Assembly (NCBI GenBank): GCA_023254735.1
Contig: JALRKV010000083.1
Span: 1-64,000 of the forward strand
Source of the DNA: Pseudomonadales bacterium
GTDB taxonomy: Bacteria > Pseudomonadota > Gammaproteobacteria > Pseudomonadales > Pseudohongiellaceae
Reading direction: 5' to 3'
DNA: 64,000 nucleotides
Shown: positions 26,587-35,489 of the stretch, one piece after another
How positions within the stretch are numbered: the first letter of the stretch is position 1
Layout: the number at the start of each line of letters is the position of its first letter
The notes under the pieces: generated by a model
Told to the model about the DNA's origin: nothing
What the model saw: the letters and a program-made list of their open reading frames with translations, nothing else
The model's database searches: none
Translations under genes and position numbers: made by a program

Positions 26587-27861
26587 TTAGTTGGCAGTGA
26601 AGCTGTCGCCAAGCACTGAGGCAAGGCCATTTGCCTCGATATAAGCCGCAAGCTCAATCGCCTTGCCAGTTTTGCTCGATTCCTGAGCTGCACTGGCAAC
26701 GAGCATTGACCACAGGCCTTGCATTGGCGTCGCGGCGCCGCCCTCCTTGCGCGCCTTGCCTTCGAGGCGATCAAGAAACGCTGCATGCTCAAAATAAGTC
26801 GCCCCGTGGTGGCCGCTCTTCTCGATAACCGACGCATACCCGAGCGCACTCTCTCGCGATGCACCAAACTCACCCAACTCAAGCTTCAGGCTAGTGGTCG
26901 CTTCCTGCCTGTGATGCACATCGAAGCTCTCGGTAGCGATCAGGCGTCCCCGAGTACCGACCACACACAGCTGTTCAGTAAAATCAGGGCTGCACATATT
27001 GAGCGTAAAATTTGCACGACAGCCGTTATCGTAGTCGATAACAACAAACGCATTGTCATCGATATCGCTTTTGCGCCCGTCTCGCGTCAAAGCATCAAAA
27101 ACGCCCGACTGCCCCGCACTCGCATAAACTCGCGTCGGCAACGCGCCCGCAAATAGATTGATCAGATCGAAATAGTGACAGCATTTTTCTACCAACGTCC
27201 CGCCGCTCAGATCGTTAAACTTATTCCATTGCCCAACCTTATCGAGAAATGGAGGACGGTATTCACTCATGCTAATCATTTTGATCTCGCCCAAACTCCT
27301 GCGCTCGAGCGTTTCGTGAAGCGATTCGACATACTGCGCCTTGTAGCGATACTGCAACCCAATCTGAATAAAACTTTGATAATCACGCGCTAAGGCGACA
27401 GTAGCAGCGGCGTCACTCAGCGTCGTTGCCATAGGCTTTTCAAGAAAAATTGCTTTTCCCGATGCCATCGCTACCTTTAACACGTCGAAATGCGTGTAAT
27501 TAGGCGTACAGATCATTAGCGCATCGACGGCAGAATCGTTGCAGGCACTTTCAAGGCTTGTGTAGACGATTGGCGCCGGTTGCCGCTGCCCTTCGGGGAG
27601 ACTCGCCTCTTGCGCTGCGTAATTAGCAAGCGCTATGTCGATACTGCGCTGCTCGCTGTCGAAAATCCCATGCACAGCAGCACGCCCTAGAAGCCGAGCT
27701 ACGCGCATGTGTTCCTGACCTATCGTCCCAGTACCGATTATCGCGAGACGATGAGCCGGTGGGGCGACTGCATAAAGATATTTATCAGTCTCCGGAATAT
27801 GTTGCTGTCCCGCGGCGCCCTCAAAGAAGCGCAATCTCGGCTTTATCGTCTCAATACTCAT
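26587..27861 (-). CDS. Gfo/Idh/MocA-family oxidoreductase
   Basis: A 424-residue NAD(P)-dependent dehydrogenase. The start ATG ending at 27861 (MSIETIKP) is preferred over an upstream alternative. The Rossmann motif GTGTIG is at residues 43-48, EKPMA with its catalytic-type lysine is at 141-145, and a C-terminal beta-sheet substrate domain follows (GQWNKFNDLSGGTLVEKCCHYFDLINL, with CHYFD as the usual H..D site). These enzymes oxidise or reduce sugars, inositols or their derivatives, and some act on C3 of glycosides. It lies 51 bp downstream of the SSS symporter gene in the same operon. The substrate is not deducible. Confidence 0.9.
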   Translation of the reverse strand: MSIETIKPRLRFFEGAAGQQHIPETDKYLYAVAPPAHRLAIIGTGTIGQEHMRVARLLGRAAVHGIFDSEQRSIDIALANYAAQEASLPEGQRQPAPIVYTSLESACNDSAVDALMICTPNYTHFDVLKVAMASGKAIFLEKPMATTLSDAAATVALARDYQSFIQIGLQYRYKAQYVESLHETLERRSLGEIKMISMSEYRPPFLDKVGQWNKFNDLSGGTLVEKCCHYFDLINLFAGALPTRVYASAGQSGVFDALTRDGRKSDIDDNAFVVIDYDNGCRANFTLNMCSPDFTEQLCVVGTRGRLIATESFDVHHRQEATTSLKLELGEFGASRESALGYASVIEKSGHHGATYFEHAAFLDRLEGKARKEGGAATPMQGLWSMLVASAAQESSKTGKAIELAAYIEANGLASVLGDSFTAN

Positions 27862-27912
27862 AACATCCCTACTGGCATTCTCACTACCTACTGGAATTCT
27901 TACCAAGAGTGG

Positions 27913-29619
27913 CTACACAGACCGTAGACCGCGCCACCACACCGCCGCATTCAGCGCCAACACTACACCTAAAATCGATCCGTACGCAGAGCTACCCGCA
28001 CCTACTAGCCCAAGCGGCGAGAAGGTAATGTAAAGCACAACGACACAGGAAAAGAGAGTCACCGCACAGGGGGCTGCCAGCGACCACGGATTCATGTCGA
28101 CACGACTGACGGTTGTGTATGTCCACAGCTTGGCGCGCGGCAGCCAGTGTCCGACCGCAAGCATGATACCGATTTCGATGAAAAACAGAATAGCGTAGAG
28201 ATGCAGAAAATGAATCGCCACCTGCTCCTTAAACACAAACTGCAGTAAGCCGTAAGCAACAAGGTGGAAGCCGATAACCAGCTTCGGACCGAGTGCCGGC
28301 ACATGACGCGTGAATAGTCCCACGATGACGATCGCGATTATTGGTATGTTGTAGAAACCAGTAAAAATACGAATAATCTGCCAGAGGCCATCGGGGGCGA
28401 ATTGCAACAGAGGCGCCACCACAAACGAGAAGAGTGCAATTGCTACGCTCGCCCACTTAGCGACGCGCACGAGCTGCGCATCCGTCACTTTCTCGCCGTG
28501 ATTCAACCGCTCCTTGAAAGGTGCATAGACATCCAGACAAAAGAGGGTCGCCGCGCTATTGAGAAGCGAATTAAAAGAGCTAAACACCGCCCCTAGCAAT
28601 ACGGCCAAGAAAAAGCCGCTCGCATAAACCGGCAGCACATCACGAATGAGGGCGGGATAGGCGAGGTCAATCGACGCGAGCGTGGGTCCGTAGAGATGGT
28701 AGGCAATAACGCCCGGCAGCATCATCAAAAAGGGGACAAGAACTTTAAAAAATCCGGAAAAAAGCACACCCTTCTGCCCCTCGGCTAAACTGCGTGCACC
28801 GAGAGTTCGCTGGATGACATATTGATTGGTACACCAATAAAAGAGATTGGCGAAAATCATACCGGTGAACAGCGTGGCGAAGGGGGTCGGATCACTCGCC
28901 GAGCCTATGGCATTGAGCTTATGCGTGTCGGTTGTGGTGACCACCGCAAGCCCCGCAATGATGCTGCCGTCGCCGAGCGCAGCGAGCCCGAGCAGCGGTA
29001 CCGCGATGCCAATGATGAGCAGCCCAATACCGTTGAGCGTGTCGGACACGGCGACCGCTCGCAGCCCGCCAAAGACAGCATATATTGCCCCGATACTCCC
29101 AATCGCAATAATCGTTAGCGCCAGGGCCGGGGAATAGGCAAGTCCCGTAATAGTCGGAATATCAAAAAGCTGCAGGACGGCGATCGACCCTGAATAAAGC
29201 ACGGAGGGAATGGTGACAAATCCATAGCCAACCATAAACAGCACTACCGACGCGCGGCGCACATCGCTATCGAATCGATCATTGAGAAATTCAGGCAGGG
29301 TGGAAAACGCGCCCGCAAGATAGCGGGGCAAAAACAAAAACGCCATCGCAATGGTGGAAATTGCGGCAGTCACCTCCCATCCCATGCTGCTGAGATTGAA
29401 GCCGTACGCAGAACCATTGAGACCGATCAGCTGCTCCGCCGACAAGTTGGTCAGCAGCATTGATCCCGCGATGAAGACCGCGCTAAGCCCCCTGCCCGCG
29501 AGAAAATACCCCTCCCGAGTCGCGACTTCGCCGCGGGTCTGTCTGTATGCTATCCATGCCACAAGCGCCATGAAAAACAGGCAGCTCGTCAGAGTCAGCA
29601 TTAATTCTTGATTGGTCAT
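27913..29619 (-). CDS. Sodium:solute symporter (SSS/SGLT-type)
   Basis: A 568-residue inner-membrane protein with about 14 hydrophobic helices. The REGYFLAGRGLSAVFIAGSMLLTNLSAEQLIGLNGSAY region is the classic SGLT-like N-terminus, with the unwound TM1 sodium site, and GAVFSSFNSLLNSAATLFCLDVY matches TM8. The resemblance is closest to sugar and inositol symporters (vSGLT/SLC5 type), which suits the sugar-type oxidoreductases downstream. It is the first gene of its operon (symporter, Gfo/Idh/MocA, aldo/keto reductase, dioxygenase). Its leader contains a 25-bp polypurine repeat just before the start codon. Confidence 0.88.
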   Translation of the reverse strand: MTNQELMLTLTSCLFFMALVAWIAYRQTRGEVATREGYFLAGRGLSAVFIAGSMLLTNLSAEQLIGLNGSAYGFNLSSMGWEVTAAISTIAMAFLFLPRYLAGAFSTLPEFLNDRFDSDVRRASVVLFMVGYGFVTIPSVLYSGSIAVLQLFDIPTITGLAYSPALALTIIAIGSIGAIYAVFGGLRAVAVSDTLNGIGLLIIGIAVPLLGLAALGDGSIIAGLAVVTTTDTHKLNAIGSASDPTPFATLFTGMIFANLFYWCTNQYVIQRTLGARSLAEGQKGVLFSGFFKVLVPFLMMLPGVIAYHLYGPTLASIDLAYPALIRDVLPVYASGFFLAVLLGAVFSSFNSLLNSAATLFCLDVYAPFKERLNHGEKVTDAQLVRVAKWASVAIALFSFVVAPLLQFAPDGLWQIIRIFTGFYNIPIIAIVIVGLFTRHVPALGPKLVIGFHLVAYGLLQFVFKEQVAIHFLHLYAILFFIEIGIMLAVGHWLPRAKLWTYTTVSRVDMNPWSLAAPCAVTLFSCVVVLYITFSPLGLVGAGSSAYGSILGVVLALNAAVWWRGLRSV

Positions 29620-29634
29620 ACGCGCATCTTCTTA

Positions 29635-29660
29635 TCTTTCTTTTCTTTCTTTTCTTTCTT
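29635..29660. repeat. Pyrimidine/purine simple repeat in the symporter leader
   Basis: The 26-bp pure pyrimidine tract contains 2.8 copies of the 9-bp unit CTTTCTTTT (29636-29644, 29645-29653, 29654-29660). In the minus-strand mRNA it becomes AAAAGAAAG repeats ending 15 nt before the AUG of the SSS symporter. The regular ribosome site there is weak (AAGAAG), so the purine tract may help ribosome binding, and its length could vary by slippage. Confidence 0.55.
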
Positions 29661-29740
29661 AGATTTCTTAGTCTTCTTGCAGCTTTCCAAGCCTTCGCTG
29701 ACGCTATTGTTAGTGGAGTCTATCAGGACTCGCGCCACGA

Positions 29741-29768
29741 TTGACATTTTTGCCTAGTCCGATAGTGT
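29741..29768 (+). promoter_or_regulatory. Possible promoter of the exported dehydrogenase cluster
   Basis: A perfect -35 TTGACA (29741-29746) is followed after 16 bp by TAGTGT (29763-29768), a poor -10 element. Transcription would begin near 29775, about 65 nt before the start of the PQQ dehydrogenase gene. The weak -10 suggests that an activator might be needed. Confidence 0.4.
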
Positions 29769-29841
29769 TCATAAGCTGTCTAGATATAAAAGCCCTATTT
29801 AAAATCCTATTTTCATTCCCTATCCAACAGGATCGTTCCAA

Positions 29842-31743
29842 ATGCTGAAGAGCCGCTCACCTGCGCCCCCTGCCATGCCCCGCTTAGCTCGCCAGAGAGC
29901 ACGTGCAAGTCTGTCAGCCTTTACCTCATGCCTCGCGCTGCTGTCACTTGCAGCTGCTAACGCACAGACTGCGGACGACATAGCACGCAACTCGGGCGCA
30001 TCGGACTACGCGCTTCTCTGCGCCGGCTGCCACGACGGCGCACTCTTAGAGGCGCCCCGGCGAAGCGCACTGGCGATGTTTTCACCTGAACATATCGTTG
30101 AGTCTCTCGAGTCGGGGATTATGGCGACCCAAGGTATGCCACTTACGCGCGCAAAAAAACGCGATGTCGCCTTCTTCCTCACGGGCAAGCGGTTTGATGA
30201 GAACGCAACCGAGCGAGTTTCCTTCGACTGCACCGCATCAAGGGCAGGCGGCGCCACCCTTGACCAGCCACCACTGTGGAATGGTTGGGGCGCAGGGGTC
30301 AATAATTCACGGCATCAATTCAACGAAACCCTGCTAACACCTGACAATGTCGGCGAACTCAGCCTCGCCTGGGCCTTTGCCTTCCCGGGTGCAACGCGCG
30401 CCCGATCACAGCCGCTCGTGACACCAGAGGCGGTGTTTGTGGGCAGTCAAGAAGGCGTTGTGTATGCGCTGGACGCGAGTAACGGCTGCCCAATTTGGAC
30501 CTACGATGCCGAGGCCGAAGTGCGCAGCGCCGTCATTCTGGATCTCGACGCACAGGGCAAACCGGAAACGCTCCTGTTTGGCGACTTCGCTGCTAATGCA
30601 CACGCTATCGATGCGCAAACCGGCGAGCTCCGCTGGAAAACCTCGGTGCATGAGCACAGGCTCGCAACAATCACTGGGGCCACCGCAGTGGCGGACGGGA
30701 TTCTCGTCGTCCCCGTCTCGTCTCTCGAAATCATCGCAGCCTCACGCAACGAATACAGCTGCTGCAGCTTCCGCGGCGCGGTGGTTGGCCTGAGCATCGC
30801 GACCGGCGAAATTCTCTGGACCCACTACACCACTCCCCCGCCGCAGCCAACGAGCAAAAACCGCGCGGGAACTCAGATGCAGGGGCCCTCGGGCGCTCCG
30901 GTTTGGTCAGGCATCACAATTGATACTAAACGCAGCCTTGTGTACGCGACGACTGGTGAGAACTATTCCTCGCCCGCAACCAACACGAGCGACGCCGTCA
31001 TCGCGATAGATCTTCATTCGGGCGAAAGGCGCTGGGTTAAGCAAGTCACGACAAACGATGCTTGGAATGGCGCCTGCTCGACGGGCGGGTTTAATTGCCC
31101 AGAGGAGAAGGGCCCTGATTTCGATTTCGGCGCAGCTGCGCTGCTAATCGAAAGTAAATTGGGCCGAGACCTACTCGTCGTGGGGCAGAAATCAGGCATG
31201 GTCTACGCGCTAGATCCTGACGCTGACGGCGCGCTTGTCTGGGAGACCCGCGCCGGCAGCGGCGGCACCATGGGCGGCATTCATTACGGCATGAGCAGCG
31301 ACGGCGAAGGACTGTTCGTCGGCGTCTCTGACCTGCCCACAAACAATCCATATAACGTGGGCGAAGGCCAGCCCGGCATTCACCGGCTGAACCTTGCTAG
31401 CGGCGCTATCGAGTGGCGAAACCTACTGCCAAATGTTTGCCCCCAGACGAAATTCCTCTGTTTCCAAGGCATTTCAGCAGCCGTCAGCAGTTCACCCGGG
31501 CTTGTCTTTGCTGGCGGGCTCGACGGCATGCTGCGCGCGTTCAATGCAGAGACTGGCGCAATCTTATGGGAGACCAATACGGTGCAAGAATACGGCGACG
31601 TTAACGGCGTTCGCGGCTTCGGCGGTGCAATCGAAGCAGACGGTCCGGTGATTGCTGGCGGCTCCGTCTTTGTCACCTCGGGATATGAAAAATGGGGCGA
31701 GCAGCCGGGTAACATGCTACTCGTTTATTCAATTAAACAATAA
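29842..31743 (+). CDS. Cytochrome-fused PQQ beta-propeller dehydrogenase (polyvinyl-alcohol dehydrogenase-like)
   Basis: A 633-residue exported enzyme. A signal peptide with a long basic N-region ends near residue 42 (AANAQ). A small cytochrome c domain follows, with heme motif CAGCH (Cys60-His64) and probable axial Met99 in TQGMP. After it comes an eight-bladed PQQ propeller with repeated tryptophan-docking motifs (WTYDAEAEVRSA, GAILWETNT, SGAIEWRN). Length and domain order match polyvinyl-alcohol dehydrogenase (cytochrome), which oxidises secondary alcohols of polymers or small alcohols and passes electrons to the respiratory chain. A tight CCSF motif may supply the vicinal disulphide seen in PQQ alcohol dehydrogenases. 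The substrate in this organism is not proven. Confidence 0.85.
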   Translation: MLKSRSPAPPAMPRLARQRARASLSAFTSCLALLSLAAANAQTADDIARNSGASDYALLCAGCHDGALLEAPRRSALAMFSPEHIVESLESGIMATQGMPLTRAKKRDVAFFLTGKRFDENATERVSFDCTASRAGGATLDQPPLWNGWGAGVNNSRHQFNETLLTPDNVGELSLAWAFAFPGATRARSQPLVTPEAVFVGSQEGVVYALDASNGCPIWTYDAEAEVRSAVILDLDAQGKPETLLFGDFAANAHAIDAQTGELRWKTSVHEHRLATITGATAVADGILVVPVSSLEIIAASRNEYSCCSFRGAVVGLSIATGEILWTHYTTPPPQPTSKNRAGTQMQGPSGAPVWSGITIDTKRSLVYATTGENYSSPATNTSDAVIAIDLHSGERRWVKQVTTNDAWNGACSTGGFNCPEEKGPDFDFGAAALLIESKLGRDLLVVGQKSGMVYALDPDADGALVWETRAGSGGTMGGIHYGMSSDGEGLFVGVSDLPTNNPYNVGEGQPGIHRLNLASGAIEWRNLLPNVCPQTKFLCFQGISAAVSSSPGLVFAGGLDGMLRAFNAETGAILWETNTVQEYGDVNGVRGFGGAIEADGPVIAGGSVFVTSGYEKWGEQPGNMLLVYSIKQ

Positions 31744-31763
31744 AACAAAAAGAGGAGCGTTCG

Positions 31764-32861
31764 ATGTTAGATGCACCGATTACACGCTTAAAGAACATCC
31801 GCTTTCCGCTCGCATTCGCAGCAGGTTTCGCGCTAACAGTTCAGGCCGGCAGCGGCCTCGCCTATGAAATCGACCCTGATTCGACCATTGCTGATTCGCC
31901 AACCACGCTACTCGGCATCAATCATATTGCGTTATCGGTGCGCGACCTCGACGCCGCCGTTGCCTTTTATCAAGGCGTCACTGGGTATGAAATTATCCGC
32001 CGCGAGACCGTAAGCGGCCCCGAGGCCGACAGACTCTTCGGCATGCCTGATATTCGCTACGAAACCGTGGTGCTCGAAGCGCCGAATATGCTGTTCGAGT
32101 TAAATGCGTTCAGCCATAACGCAGTTAAACCACTGACTCGCATGCCAGCTCAGGGGCCGGGCATGACCCATACCTGTTTTCAGTCGCCGTCTAACGATTC
32201 GGCCTTTGAACGATTCAAAGCGGCCGGTGCAGACATACTCTCGACCGGAGGCGAACCAATCGATCTCGGCGGCTATGGCGTCACCTATGCCTACGCCTAC
32301 GATGCAGAAGGCAATATGATTGAACTCGAACAGCTAGACCCAGGACCACTGCACGCAGGCGCCTACAACGAGCGCTGGGCAGAAAAAGGGTATAACTCGT
32401 GGATGACGCAGGTTGCCCTCGTCACCCATGACATCGTCGCGCTGACTGATTTCTATGAAAAGATCCTCGCTTTTGCGCCCTACCGCGATGGCGATTACGT
32501 CAACAACGAGCGCATGGGCGAGATCACGGGCATCGAAAATTTGTCGCTACTGGCCTCTTGGTTTCGCATGAACGAGCGCTCCAAAACAATCGAACTCTGG
32601 CAATATCGAAATCCAGTGACCGAGCAATATCACGGCAAACGCGGGGTAACGGACTTCGGGTACAGCTTCTCGATCGAGGCTGGGGATATCCATGCCGAGG
32701 TGGCGCGCATGACCGACCTCGGTGTGGAATTTGTGAGCGAACCGGTAAAGCTGGGCGATTTCTGGCAGGCGTACGCACATGATATTGACGGCAACGTGTT
32801 CTCACTCCGGCAGGCAATAGACGCCGATTCGCCGTATTCGATTCCGCAGCTTGAACTTTGA
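31764..32861 (+). CDS. Exported VOC-superfamily (glyoxalase/dioxygenase fold) protein
   Basis: A 365-residue protein with a signal-peptide-like N-terminus (LAFAAGFALTVQAGSGLAYE), unusual for this mostly cytoplasmic family. Two vicinal-oxygen-chelate modules follow. The first (about residues 48-195) has INHIALSVRDLDAAVAFYQ and EGNMIELEQ, with possible metal ligands His and Glu, plus an MTHTCF strand. The second (about 213-355) starts MTQVALVTHDIVALTDFYE and ends DGNVFSLRQ, where the usual His and Glu positions are Gln and Ser, so it may have lost metal binding. The gene follows the PQQ dehydrogenase by 20 bp with an AGAGGAG ribosome site, so co-expression is likely. The reaction is unknown. 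Confidence 0.82.
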   Translation: MLDAPITRLKNIRFPLAFAAGFALTVQAGSGLAYEIDPDSTIADSPTTLLGINHIALSVRDLDAAVAFYQGVTGYEIIRRETVSGPEADRLFGMPDIRYETVVLEAPNMLFELNAFSHNAVKPLTRMPAQGPGMTHTCFQSPSNDSAFERFKAAGADILSTGGEPIDLGGYGVTYAYAYDAEGNMIELEQLDPGPLHAGAYNERWAEKGYNSWMTQVALVTHDIVALTDFYEKILAFAPYRDGDYVNNERMGEITGIENLSLLASWFRMNERSKTIELWQYRNPVTEQYHGKRGVTDFGYSFSIEAGDIHAEVARMTDLGVEFVSEPVKLGDFWQAYAHDIDGNVFSLRQAIDADSPYSIPQLEL

Positions 32862-32890
32862 ACAGCTTGAACGTTGAAAAAAGTGAACAC

Positions 32891-32911
32891 AGCGGCTTTT
32901 ATTCAGCCGCT
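32891..32911. terminator. Small hairpin between VOC and hydrolase genes
   Basis: AGCGGCT (32891-32897) pairs with AGCCGCT (32905-32911) across a 7-nt T-rich loop. There is no following U-tract, so this is at best an attenuating or stabilising structure inside the operon. Confidence 0.35.
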
Positions 32912-32952
32912 AAAGGTAACCACGCCTAGCGACTAGTCAATCCGAGGGATTT

Positions 32953-33924
32953 ATGAACGCAGCCATGAATAACAATGTTACTGAAATCAACCGCGCGAGC
33001 AGCCGAGGGCTGACAGGCGCTGCAGCGCTTTGCCTTATCGCGCTTTTTATTTTATCGCCTCTCGCGGCAGCGCAGGATATCCGGGATGAAGTGGAACATG
33101 TTTACGCCGAAAACGACGGCACAAAAATCCACTACGCGAAGATGGGTGCGGGACCTCTCATCGTTTTCATCCATGGGTTTCCCGATTTTTGGTATTCCTG
33201 GCGCCACCAAATGCAAGGGCTGTCGTCTGACTACACTGTTGCTGCGATGGACACTCGCGGCTACAACCTCAGCGACAAACCGTCTGGGGTCGAAAACTAC
33301 GACATGCAGATACTTATCGAGGATGTTGCCTCTGTCGTCCGCAACGAAGGTCAAGAAAGCGCGATTATCGTCGGCCACGATTGGGGCGGCGGGATTGCTT
33401 GGAGCTTTGCCGCTTGGCGCCCAGAAATGACCAGCCATCTGGTTATTATGAACCTTCCCCATCTCAAAGGATTCGCCCGCGAACTTGCGAAAATGGAGGA
33501 GCAGCATAAGAACTCAACGTATGCGCGCAATTTCCAGCGGCCAAACAGCCACGAATCAATTTCGGCCCAAGGCCTTGCCATGGCGCTTTCGCGGGGCGAT
33601 GAGGGTTTACAGTCGATCTACCTCGAAGCCTTCGAGCGGTCTAGCGCGGACGCGATGATGAACTACTACCGCGCTAATTTTCCACGCGAGCCCTACACAT
33701 CCGGCGCCTTTGTTGATTTACCCCGAATTCAGATGCCGGTGCTGCAATTTCATGGCATGAACGATACGGCCCTGCTACCAGACTCGTTAAACGATACATG
33801 GGACGAGCTCGACCAAGACTGGACTCTGGTGACTGTGCCGGAAGCCGGTCATTGGCCTCACCATGACAAGCCTAACGTCGTGACCAACATGATGCGCGCG
33901 TGGCTGGCTCTGCACGCAGAATAA
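32953..33924 (+). CDS. Exported epoxide-hydrolase-like alpha/beta hydrolase
   Basis: A 323-residue protein with an N-terminal hydrophobic signal (LTGAAALCLIALFILSPLAAAQ, cleavage near residue 40). The core carries the HGFP oxyanion motif (74-77) and the FWYSWRHQM segment typical of epoxide hydrolases. The nucleophile is Asp143 in the elbow GHDWGG (aspartate rather than serine). The catalytic base is His300 in AGHWPHHDKP. This pattern fits epoxide hydrolases or haloalkane dehalogenases, and the HGFPDFW context favours an epoxide hydrolase. Export is atypical and matches the two preceding exported enzymes, so a periplasmic oxidation pathway is suggested. It ends 34 bp before a convergent ABC gene. 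Confidence 0.85.
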   Translation: MNAAMNNNVTEINRASSRGLTGAAALCLIALFILSPLAAAQDIRDEVEHVYAENDGTKIHYAKMGAGPLIVFIHGFPDFWYSWRHQMQGLSSDYTVAAMDTRGYNLSDKPSGVENYDMQILIEDVASVVRNEGQESAIIVGHDWGGGIAWSFAAWRPEMTSHLVIMNLPHLKGFARELAKMEEQHKNSTYARNFQRPNSHESISAQGLAMALSRGDEGLQSIYLEAFERSSADAMMNYYRANFPREPYTSGAFVDLPRIQMPVLQFHGMNDTALLPDSLNDTWDELDQDWTLVTVPEAGHWPHHDKPNVVTNMMRAWLALHAE

Positions 33925-33958
33925 GAGAGGGAAAAGGCGGTGCTCGGGAGTGTCGTCT

Positions 33959-35485
33959 TTAGTTTGGCTTGTCGATAATCGCCTGTAGGTAGGCGACCGC
34001 CTCCGAAACCGGACGGCCCTCAACGTCGACCATTTTGTTGGCTTCGCGCATCGCCTCATCACTAATCGCACCTAGCACCGGGGCCAGCGCCGCGGCGAAG
34101 CGCGGGTTCTGCGCGGCTGCGCTCGAAGCCAATAGCATCGCATCGTATGAAAGAAGCGCCTGCCGCGGATCTTCTAGCAGCACTAGGTCGTAGGCGGCGA
34201 CTCTGCCGTCCGTTGAATAGGCGCTAATGACGTCCACCTGTCCTGCCTCAACGGCGGTATACATCAGCGCCGCGTCGAAGGTGAGTTCCTGCGCAAAATC
34301 GAGATTGTAGAGGCTCTGCAATCGCTTCCACTCCGAGCGCCCGAAAAACTCGAGGTCGCCGCCCGCACTGAGTATGCCTGCCAATGGCGCGAGATCTTGC
34401 ACGCTTACGATACCCAGCTCCTCGGCACGTTCCCTGCGCATCGCAAGAGCGTAGCGATTCTGGAACCCTGCGAGACCCACCGGATTCAATCCGCGTTCGC
34501 GCACAAAGGCTTGGGTAATGCCGGTTATTTCAGCTCGCCCGGGATTCCCCTCACGGCGCATGTAGCTGCCCCAGATCGTGCCGGAGTACTCGACATAGAG
34601 ATCGACCGTCCCCGCACCGATTGCATCGAAAATAACGTCCGAGCCCATGCCGATATTTTGCTCGACGAGAAAGCCTGCGGCCGCCAATCGATCTGCCAAA
34701 ACGCTCGCCAGAATATACTGCTCGGTAAACGGCTTGCCGCCGACAATGAAGTCAGGCTTAGGGGCAGGCTTTAAGGTCGCCACTAATGCCATAGCGAAGG
34801 CTACGGAAAGACTCGCAGCTAACGCTATTGCCCGCCGTAGCTCACGCAGTCCGACGCCAATCGCACGACGTTCGGCAATCCATTGCAGGCTACCGATAAG
34901 TGTGTCGAGTAATATCGCAAGTGCCGCAGCGGCAAGGCTACCCACGGTTACGGCGGTGAGGTTTCGTGTCTGAATACCGATGAAAATATAGTTACCAAAA
35001 CTACTGGCGCCGACCAATGTAGACAGCGTCGCCATGCCGACGGTCCACACCGCGGCAGTGCGGATTCCCGCAACGATAACCGGCAGCGCGAGCGGCAGCT
35101 CAACCTTCCATAACCGCTGTCTTGGGGAAAGGCCAATGCCGCGCGCAGCTTCGACTACCTCAGCGGGCACGCCTTCGAGACCGCTCACCGTGTTGCGCAT
35201 GATTGGCAACATCGAATAGAGGGTGAGGGCGATAAATGCCGGCAAAAAGCCTATCTGGCCGCCCAACATTGCGACGACGAGCGCGAGGATCGCGAGGCCG
35301 GGAACGGTCTGAATAAGGCTGACTGCCGCGAGAAGCGGATGACGAATACGCGGCGATCGCGATGCGACAATTCCGAGAGGCACACTCACCGCAATGCCCG
35401 CGCCGAGTGCGGCGAAGGTCAATGCGAGATGCCCCTGTAGGTATTCCGGCAAGAGCAGAAGCTGTTCGCGTAACACGGGATTCAT
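33959..35485 (-). CDS. Osmoprotectant-type ABC importer: permease fused to substrate-binding domain
   Basis: A 508-residue inner-membrane protein joining two functions. Residues 1-235 are an OpuB/OpuC/ProW-type permease with the ATPase-contact EAA loop EAARGIGLSPRQRLWKVELPLALP (112-135). From about residue 246 (FIVGGKPFTEQYILASVLAD) a periplasmic glycine betaine/choline-binding OpuAC-like domain follows, with NIGMGSDVIFDAIGAGTVDLYVEYSGT as the quaternary-amine pocket region. The fused arrangement is known for betaine, carnitine or choline uptake systems. The ATPase gene ends 4 bp upstream on the same strand. Expected role: uptake of quaternary ammonium osmolytes, whether as compatible solutes or nutrients. 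Confidence 0.9.
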   Translation of the reverse strand: MNPVLREQLLLLPEYLQGHLALTFAALGAGIAVSVPLGIVASRSPRIRHPLLAAVSLIQTVPGLAILALVVAMLGGQIGFLPAFIALTLYSMLPIMRNTVSGLEGVPAEVVEAARGIGLSPRQRLWKVELPLALPVIVAGIRTAAVWTVGMATLSTLVGASSFGNYIFIGIQTRNLTAVTVGSLAAAALAILLDTLIGSLQWIAERRAIGVGLRELRRAIALAASLSVAFAMALVATLKPAPKPDFIVGGKPFTEQYILASVLADRLAAAGFLVEQNIGMGSDVIFDAIGAGTVDLYVEYSGTIWGSYMRREGNPGRAEITGITQAFVRERGLNPVGLAGFQNRYALAMRRERAEELGIVSVQDLAPLAGILSAGGDLEFFGRSEWKRLQSLYNLDFAQELTFDAALMYTAVEAGQVDVISAYSTDGRVAAYDLVLLEDPRQALLSYDAMLLASSAAAQNPRFAAALAPVLGAISDEAMREANKMVDVEGRPVSEAVAYLQAIIDKPN

Positions 35486-35489
35486 GCTG

